A stretch of 5,456 nucleotides of DNA from Candidatus Kuenenia stuttgartensis (lineage in GTDB: Bacteria; Planctomycetota; Planctomycetia; Pirellulales; UBA1268): assembly GCA_945876515.1 (NCBI GenBank), contig CAMCPF010000233.1:1-5456 (forward strand), written 5' to 3'. Numbering within the stretch: position 1 is the first letter of the stretch; each line of letters starts with the position of its first letter. Under the pieces are notes generated by a model. The model saw only the letters and a program-made list of their open reading frames with translations, ran no database searches and was not told the DNA's origin. Both the position numbers and the translations under genes were made by a program. Below are positions 1 through 4,256 of the stretch, piece by piece.

Positions 1-105
1 TCGCTCGCTTCCACAGCTCGCTCGAGGACATCGGCAGCCCCTCACGTCGTCAACCGGGGCAGCGGCAACGAAATCCTACCAGTAAAAACACGGCAACTCT
101 TTGCT
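1..105. other. Left-edge stretch with no supportable gene
   Basis: I can assign no gene here. One plus-strand frame entering from the left edge closes at a TAA at 83-85 and could be the tail of an upstream gene, but its 27 residues match nothing I recognise. The most distinct element is CGGCAGCCCCTC at 32-43. It is the exact reverse complement of 122-133, the left arm of the repeat that follows, and resembles that repeat's right arm. It may be a remnant of another element or chance. Confidence 0.3.
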
Positions 106-262
106 CGCATCCTTGGGCCGCGAGGGGCTGCCGGTTCCCTGGAGCCGGCGTTGATGGCCGAGCGAAGCCAGGATGGCGAAGCGAGGCCAGCATCGAGCGA
201 GCGGAGGGCAGGATGCCCGGAGTGAGCGTCCGGGCGACAGGGACCGGCAACCCCGAGCCCAC
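106..262 (+). repeat. Structured dispersed repeat, copy 1 (candidate RNA)
   Basis: This is one of two related elements in the window; the other is at 2646-2801. The arms 124-140 and 239-254 form a terminal stem of about 15 pairs, with one C-A mismatch (128/250) and one bulged T (136). Inside are two arms. In the first, GAT (153-155) pairs with ATC (192-194) and GGCC (156-159) with GGCC (185-188), leaving a three-base AGC bulge; this encloses the hairpin GCCA-GGA-TGGC (167-177). The second holds GGGCA-GGA-TGCCC (206-218). The loops flanking both hairpins are symmetric and rich in possible G-A pairs, which favours the plus strand as the RNA strand. The element lies 34 bp beyond the queC stop codon and runs opposite to queC. 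It could be a non-coding RNA, a non-autonomous mobile element, or both. The structure was read by eye and not computed. Confidence 0.75.
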
Positions 263-296
263 ACGCGGAGGCTCGCCGAACTCTTGGGCCAAACCA

Positions 297-1052
297 TCAT
301 GTCGCAAACCGCTCCACCCGCGGGTCGGCGAGCCCAGCCGCCGCGAAGCCCGCCGCCCGCAGCAGGCACGAGTCGCACGCGCTGCAAGGGCGGCCGCCGG
401 AAAGCGGGTCGTAGCAGCTCGTCGTGAGGCCGTAATCGACGCCGAGCGAGTGGCCGAGGCGGATGATGTCGGCCTTCGAGAGCGAGACGAGCGGGGCCAG
501 GATCCGCGGGGCGTGCCCCTCGACGCCCGCCTTCGTGGCGAGCGCGGCGAGCGTCTCGAAGGCGGCCAGATACTCGGGTCGGCAATCGGGATAGCCGCTG
601 TAGTCGATCGCATTGACACCGAGCACGATCCCAGTGGCGAGACGGGCTTCGGCGAGCGCGAGCGCCAGCGACAGGAAGACGGTGTTCCGCGCGGGCACGT
701 AGGTACTGGGGATGCCGTGGGCGATCTCGGCGTCGCTGCGGTCCTTGGGGACGGTGGCGGAGGGGTCGACGAGTGCGCTGCCTCCGAAGGCGGACAGGTC
801 CACCGTGAGCACCACGTGGTCGGTGATTCCGAGCGACCGGGCCACGTCACGGGCCGCGTCGAGCTCGACGGCATGCCGTTGGCCGTAGGCGACCGAAAGG
901 GCCGTGAGCGAGTAGCCCTCGGCGAGGGCCCAGGCGGCGGCCGTGGCGGAATCAAGGCCGCCGGAGAGGAGCACGACGGCCCGCCGCGGCCCCGAAGCCG
1001 CCCCGCCCTGCCCCGCCGCGGCGGCCGTGTCTATCGTGGGAGCGTTCTTCAT
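297..1052 (-). CDS. queC: 7-cyano-7-deazaguanine synthase QueC
   Basis: QueC converts 7-carboxy-7-deazaguanine to preQ0 (7-cyano-7-deazaguanine) using ATP and ammonia, in the cytoplasmic queuosine pathway. The 251-residue product has the expected family length. The PP-loop SGGLDS is at residues 30-35, YGQRH at 56-60, VPARN at 119-123, and the GVNAIDYSGYPDCRPE segment at 145-160. Four zinc-site cysteines lie near the C-terminus (C213, C223, C226, C229; spacing CX9CX2CX2C). The ATG at 1052 is the only plausible start close to the domain: no ATG, GTG or TTG lies between it and the first beta strand. It leaves an unusual Ala/Gly-rich extension of about 22 residues before the core RRAVVLLSGG. No Shine-Dalgarno is visible. 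The gene diverges from queF with 18 bp between the starts, and QueF uses its product. Confidence 0.96.
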   Translation of the reverse strand: MKNAPTIDTAAAAGQGGAASGPRRAVVLLSGGLDSATAAAWALAEGYSLTALSVAYGQRHAVELDAARDVARSLGITDHVVLTVDLSAFGGSALVDPSATVPKDRSDAEIAHGIPSTYVPARNTVFLSLALALAEARLATGIVLGVNAIDYSGYPDCRPEYLAAFETLAALATKAGVEGHAPRILAPLVSLSKADIIRLGHSLGVDYGLTTSCYDPLSGGRPCSACDSCLLRAAGFAAAGLADPRVERFAT

Positions 1053-1070
1053 GGCACACTTGCGACCACT
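1053..1070. promoter_or_regulatory. 18-bp divergent spacer between queC and queF starts
   Basis: Only 18 bp separate the two start codons, and neither strand shows a purine-rich ribosome binding site there. Two conventional promoters cannot fit. Each gene's promoter must therefore lie inside the other's coding region, or the transcripts start at or very near the ATG (leaderless or nearly so). I see no recognisable -10/-35 pair or operator, so this entry marks the shared control region and not a defined site. Confidence 0.5.
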
Positions 1071-1454
1071 ATGAATCACCAGCCGCCTTCCCGCGACCAG
1101 CTCGAGACCTTTGCCAACCAGTTCCCGGCCCGCGACTATCTGATCGAGCACATCTGCCCGGAGTTCACGAGCATGTGTCCGAAGACCGGCCAGCCCGACT
1201 TCGGCACGCTCATCTTCCGGTATGTGCCCGACCGGATCTGCGTCGAGCTCAAGAGCCTCAAAATGTACCTCCAGGCCTTCCGCAACGAGGGCATCTTCTA
1301 CGAGAACGTCACCAACCGCATTCTCGACGACCTGGTGGCGGTGCTCAGCCCGCGACGGATGACCCTCGTGGCCGAGTTCACGCCCCGGGGCGGCATCCGC
1401 TCGCGGATCGTCGTCTCCCACCCCGCGGGCGACCATCTGCCCCCTGCTCCCTGA
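1071..1454 (+). CDS. queF: NADPH-dependent preQ0 reductase QueF (short, unimodular type)
   Basis: QueF reduces the nitrile of preQ0 to the amine preQ1 with NADPH, a step unique to queuosine synthesis. The 127-residue product is a single T-fold domain of the Bacillus-type short subfamily, with a shorter N-terminus than B. subtilis QueF. The catalytic segment EFTSMCPKTGQPDFG (31-45) supplies the nucleophilic C36 and acid D43. The QueF signature ELKSLKMY follows at 59-66. E78, in FYEN (76-79), matches the substrate-binding glutamate, but the usual preceding histidine of FHE is Y77 here. FTPRGGI (103-109) is the conserved C-terminal block. The ATG at 1071 gives the full domain; the frame stays open upstream only because it runs antisense through queC. 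It is divergent from queC and 53 bp ahead of the TIM-barrel gene, with which it probably shares a transcript. Confidence 0.95.
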   Translation: MNHQPPSRDQLETFANQFPARDYLIEHICPEFTSMCPKTGQPDFGTLIFRYVPDRICVELKSLKMYLQAFRNEGIFYENVTNRILDDLVAVLSPRRMTLVAEFTPRGGIRSRIVVSHPAGDHLPPAP

Positions 1455-1495
1455 TCTTCCAGCGCCGATTGCGGCCGTTTCGCCCACCCGTTCCC

Positions 1496-1501
1496 GAGGA
1501 G
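1496..1501 (+). promoter_or_regulatory. Shine-Dalgarno GAGGAG for the TIM-barrel gene
   Basis: GAGGAG ends six bases before the ATG at 1508. It is the clearest ribosome binding site in the window and fixes this start, since the frame stays open far upstream through queF. The other genes here lack such a site. Confidence 0.75.
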
Positions 1502-1507
1502 CCCTCC

Positions 1508-2518
1508 ATGCCCGCCCCCCAGGTCTTGCTCTCCGCACTCGCCGACGAGGCCGCCTTCCACCTCACGGCCGTCGAGCAGTTCTCGGCCCTGGCCGCGATC
1601 GGCCTGGAGTACTACTCGCTCCGCAACATCGACGTCGGCAAGGGCGTGAAGAACGTGATGAAGCTCACGCTCGGCGAGATCCAGAAGATCCGACACCTCG
1701 AGGACGAGTATGGCCTCAACGTTGCTTCGATCGCCTCACCGATCGGTAAGGTGAAACTGCTTGACAAGCCCGACGGCACGAAGAACGCCTACGTGCCCTT
1801 CAAGCAGTATCTCGCCAAGGACGTGGCCAAGGCCTGCGAACTGGCCCACGCCTTCGAGACCAAGCTGATCCGCGGCTTCTCCTTTTATCCCCCGCGCGAC
1901 GCCGACCCGGCCGATCACCTCGAGCAGGCCGTCGATCAGATCGGCCGAATCGCGGAAGCGTGCCACCGCTCCGACCTGACCTTCGGCCTTGAGGTGGAGG
2001 CCAACCTCGTCGGCCGTACGGGGCAACTCCTCGCCGAGATCCACCGCCGAGTGAACCATCCGGGCCTCGTGCTCGTGTTCGACGCCGCCAATTTGATCGT
2101 GCAGGGCTTCTCGACGGCCGACGTCTGGAAGCAGTGGTTGGCGATGAAGCCCGGCCTGGGATGGGTGCACATCAAGGACTATCGGCCGGTGAAAGCGGCG
2201 GCCCGCGGCAAGCACGTCGAGGAGGACAAACTCGCCAACTTCGTGCCGGCTGACCTCGGGGCCGGCGGCCACGAGAAAATCTTGGCCGACCTCGGCACGA
2301 TGCTGCCGGCGCTCACGAAGAAGCTCACCCGCCGAGGCATTCCGGGCGTGTTCGTCGATCTCGAGCCGCACGTCCGCGGCGGCGGACAGTTCGGCGGCAC
2401 GAGCGGCCCCGACGGCATGGGAGTCGCGCTCCGCGGCCTGTGCCGCGTGCTCGACAAGACGAAGGTAGGCTATCACCTGAGAGACTTCGACGATCTGCTC
2501 GCCGCCCGGGGACGCTAG
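1508..2518 (+). CDS. Sugar phosphate isomerase/epimerase family TIM-barrel protein
   Basis: This 336-residue protein belongs to the xylose-isomerase-like / AP-endonuclease-2 TIM-barrel superfamily, whose members use a divalent metal to isomerise or epimerise sugars and related compounds. The likely metal ligands fall at the expected strand ends: E164 in GLEVEANL (160-167), D192 in VFDAANL (190-196), H221 in WVHIKDY (219-225) and E286 in VDLEPH (283-288). The protein starts without a signal peptide and has no membrane segment, so it is probably cytoplasmic. A Gly-rich stretch (291-304) near the end may form an active-site loop. Its position 53 bp after queF suggests co-transcription, but no link between this family and queuosine is known to me. 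The substrate cannot be told from the sequence. Family assignment is firm; specific function is open. Confidence 0.88.
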   Translation: MPAPQVLLSALADEAAFHLTAVEQFSALAAIGLEYYSLRNIDVGKGVKNVMKLTLGEIQKIRHLEDEYGLNVASIASPIGKVKLLDKPDGTKNAYVPFKQYLAKDVAKACELAHAFETKLIRGFSFYPPRDADPADHLEQAVDQIGRIAEACHRSDLTFGLEVEANLVGRTGQLLAEIHRRVNHPGLVLVFDAANLIVQGFSTADVWKQWLAMKPGLGWVHIKDYRPVKAAARGKHVEEDKLANFVPADLGAGGHEKILADLGTMLPALTKKLTRRGIPGVFVDLEPHVRGGGQFGGTSGPDGMGVALRGLCRVLDKTKVGYHLRDFDDLLAARGR

Positions 2519-2645
2519 CTTTACGCCCGGCGGGCCATCCATGGCCCCGGCGGGCTTCGCGGCCCGCGGGCCTTCGGCCCCGGCCGCCGGCCGCACCTCC
2601 GGGCGGCCGTGTTCGTACGCGGAGTGGCATTCGGCAATCGACCAG
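2519..2645 (+). terminator. Cluster of GC-rich hairpins after the TIM-barrel gene
   Basis: Three short stem-loops follow the stop codon closely: GGGCCA/TGGCCC around TCCA (2532-2547), CGGGC/GCCCG around six bases (2551-2566), and GGGCC/GGCCC around TTC (2568-2580). There is no T-tract after any of them, so they are not classic intrinsic terminators, though they could slow polymerase or protect the 3' end of the message. In DNA this GC-rich, some such pairing is expected by chance. I see nothing definite in 2581-2645. Confidence 0.35.
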
Positions 2646-2801
2646 CGCATCCTTAGGACCAGCGAGGGGTTGCCCGTGCCAATCGAGCGGCGTTGATAGC
2701 GAGCGTAGGCAGGATGCCGAAGCGAGCTAGCATCGAGCGACCGAAGGGCAGGATGCCCGCAGGGAGCGTCCGGCGAGATGGCACGGGCAACCCCGACCCA
2801 C
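2646..2801 (+). repeat. Structured dispersed repeat, copy 2 (candidate RNA)
   Basis: This is the better-folded copy of the element at 106-262. A perfect 16-bp inverted repeat, GGGGTTGCCCGTGCCA (2666-2681) against 2779-2794, closes the structure. Inside, GAT/ATC (2695-2697 with 2732-2734) and AGC/GCT (2698-2700 with 2726-2728) keep the same AGC bulge as copy 1 and enclose GGCA-GGA-TGCC (2708-2718). The second arm carries GGGCA-GGA-TGCCC (2746-2758). Against copy 1, the helices differ mostly by paired changes. Similarity extends outside the stem on both sides (CGCATCCTT at the left, CCCAC at the right), so the unit is larger than the hairpin. It ends 38 bp before the ATG of the radical SAM gene and may be in its leader. 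Because copy 1 is not in an equivalent place, a gene-specific riboswitch is less likely. Confidence 0.8.
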
Positions 2802-2839
2802 CGTTTGACTCGCAAGAACGCCCGCCCCCAAGCGACACC

Positions 2840-4114
2840 ATGAGCGACACCACCGAGCCGGGCTCCTACTTCGTCGCCAACTATCCGCCCTTCTCGCGGT
2901 GGACGACCGACGCCGTGCCGGAGGTTCTCGCCGCCTTCGACCGGCCGGCCACCGACGCGGCGCTCGGGCTCTACCTGCACGTGCCCTTCTGCCGCAAGCG
3001 GTGCAAGTTCTGCTACTTCCGTGTCTACACCGACGTGGCAGCGGCCGACGTCGAGCGGTATTCGCAGGCCCTCGCCGCCGAGGCGGCCCTGGCGGCGGCC
3101 CGGCCGGCCGTCGCGGGCCGTTCGCTCCGCTACGTGTACTTCGGCGGCGGCACACCCTCGTTCCTCTCGGTGAAGCAACTGGAACGGCTCGTGGCGGGCA
3201 TCCACGAGAGCTTCGGCTGGGATGACGCCGAGGAGGTGACCTTCGAGTGCGAGCCCGGCACGCTCGCGGAGCCGAAGGTGAAGGCCCTCAAGGCGCTGGG
3301 CATGACCAGGATCTCGCTGGGCGTCGAGAACTTCGACGATCGCGTGCTCGAGGCCAACGGGCGGGCCCACCTCTCGGCCGAGATCCTCCGGGCCTGGGAC
3401 TGGATCAAGGCGGCGGAGTTCCCCAACACGAATGTCGATCTGATCGCCGGCATGGTGGGGGAGACCTTCGAGTCGTGGCAGGCCACGGTCGAGAAGACGC
3501 TCACGCTCGAAGCCGACAGCGTGACGATCTACCAGATGGAACTGCCCTACAACACGGTGTTCGTCCGCGACTCCAAGGACGGCGGCGGCACGGTGCCGGT
3601 GGCCGACTGGCCCACCAAGCGGCAGTGGGTGGATTGGGCCTTCGACCGGTTCCTGGAACAGGGCTATTCGGTCTCGAGCGGGTACACGCTCGTCCGCGAC
3701 CCGGCCCGCGTCCGCTTTCAGTATCGCGACATGCTCTGGGAGGGGGCGGATCTCGTGGCCCTGGGCGTGGCGAGCTTCGGCCACCTTTCGGGCGTGCACT
3801 ACCAGAACGAGCCCCACTGGGAGCCCTACCTCGCGGCCGTCGAGGGGGGCCGGCTGCCGATCCACCGCGGCCTCACGCCCACGCGGCGGGAACTGCTCGT
3901 ACGGCAACTCGTGCTCCAACTGAAGCGGGGCCGGCTCGACGTGGCCCGGCTGCGGGAGAAGTTCGGGGTCGATCCGCTCGCCGAGTGGGCCGACGTCTGG
4001 GAACGGCTGCTGGCCGAGGGGCATCTGGAGCGGGTCGCGCCCGAGCCCGTCCTCACCAGACAGGGGCTCCTCCAGGTCGATTCGCTCCTCCCCGCCTTTT
4101 TCGCCGCCGGCTGA
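2840..4114 (+). CDS. Coproporphyrinogen-oxidase-family radical SAM protein (HemW/HemN-like)
   Basis: This 424-residue protein has the radical SAM 4Fe-4S motif C51-X3-C55-X2-C58 in HVPFCRKRCKFC (47-58), then GGGTPS (102-107), FECEPGT (135-141), the ISLGVENFDDRVLEANGRAH block (158-177) and DLIAGMVGET (200-209). The C-terminal 80 residues match the HemN_C winged-helix domain, ending in the typical LT..G...VDSLLPAFF pattern. It differs from known subtypes. Tyr-Phe follows C58, so HemN's fourth cysteine is absent, and YRDMLW (295-300) stands where HemW has its HNxxYW haem-binding motif. It may therefore be neither a true HemN nor a haem chaperone; a HutW/ChuW-like or unassigned role is possible. 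The ATG at 2840 is chosen because the upstream open frame is translated repeat sequence. No clear Shine-Dalgarno is present. Confidence 0.87.
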   Translation: MSDTTEPGSYFVANYPPFSRWTTDAVPEVLAAFDRPATDAALGLYLHVPFCRKRCKFCYFRVYTDVAAADVERYSQALAAEAALAAARPAVAGRSLRYVYFGGGTPSFLSVKQLERLVAGIHESFGWDDAEEVTFECEPGTLAEPKVKALKALGMTRISLGVENFDDRVLEANGRAHLSAEILRAWDWIKAAEFPNTNVDLIAGMVGETFESWQATVEKTLTLEADSVTIYQMELPYNTVFVRDSKDGGGTVPVADWPTKRQWVDWAFDRFLEQGYSVSSGYTLVRDPARVRFQYRDMLWEGADLVALGVASFGHLSGVHYQNEPHWEPYLAAVEGGRLPIHRGLTPTRRELLVRQLVLQLKRGRLDVARLREKFGVDPLAEWADVWERLLAEGHLERVAPEPVLTRQGLLQVDSLLPAFFAAG

Positions 4115-4121
4115 GCCTGCT

Positions 4122-4182
4122 CCCCGGTTCAGGCCCCTTTTGTTAGGCTCCCACCGGGGGCGATTCCGTTAGGAATCGGCCC
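4122..4182 (+). other. Two mutually exclusive hairpins in the gap after the radical SAM gene
   Basis: CGATTCC (4161-4167) pairs perfectly with GGAATCG (4172-4178) around GTTA, and three G-C pairs extend it beyond one mismatch. A second stem, CCCCGGT (4122-4128) with ACCGGGG (4153-4159), uses the same G-run, so the extended hairpin and this stem compete. TTTT at 4137-4140 lies within the loop of the second stem; another TTTT (4192-4195) lies 9 bases after the first stem. This could be a weak terminator of the radical SAM gene or a leader structure of the next gene. Confidence 0.35.
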
Positions 4183-4256
4183 TGAAAGCGGTTTTCCTGG
4201 AGACGACGAGGCATCCCGCAGGGGTGCCCCAAGCAGCCTCCGGCGAGACCCCTCCC

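Noticed and set aside
106..262. A CRISPR array or tandem repeat
   Set aside because: The two copies are 2.5 kb apart, and there is no regular series of short repeats with spacers.
255..274. Hairpin GAGCC/GGCTC as a queC terminator
   Set aside because: It has only five pairs with a 10-base loop and no T-tract in the direction of queC transcription.
50..955. A 301-codon minus-strand frame overlapping queC
   Set aside because: Its Pro/Arg/Ser-rich product is typical of an out-of-frame reading, and QueC motifs are in the other frame.
213..1070. An open plus-strand frame from the repeat through the complement of queC into queF
   Set aside because: It runs antisense through queC and recodes repeat sequence; the QueF domain begins only at 1071.
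1053..1070. A preQ1 riboswitch controlling the queuosine genes
   Set aside because: The 18-bp spacer is too short for the aptamer, and no preQ1-like hairpin with an A-rich tail is visible nearby.
2703..2718. A REP element of the GTAG-plus-hairpin type
   Set aside because: GTAG appears before the hairpin in copy 2, but the same place in copy 1 reads GAAG, so it is not a conserved feature.
2805..2833. TTGACT as a -35 box for the radical SAM gene
   Set aside because: At the right spacing the sequence is CCAAGC, with no resemblance to a -10 box.
1736..4024. A 762-codon open frame on the minus strand opposite the TIM-barrel and radical SAM genes
   Set aside because: It recodes the complements of two well-supported genes and crosses the non-coding gap and the repeat. 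It shows no domain, and long antisense frames are common at this GC content.
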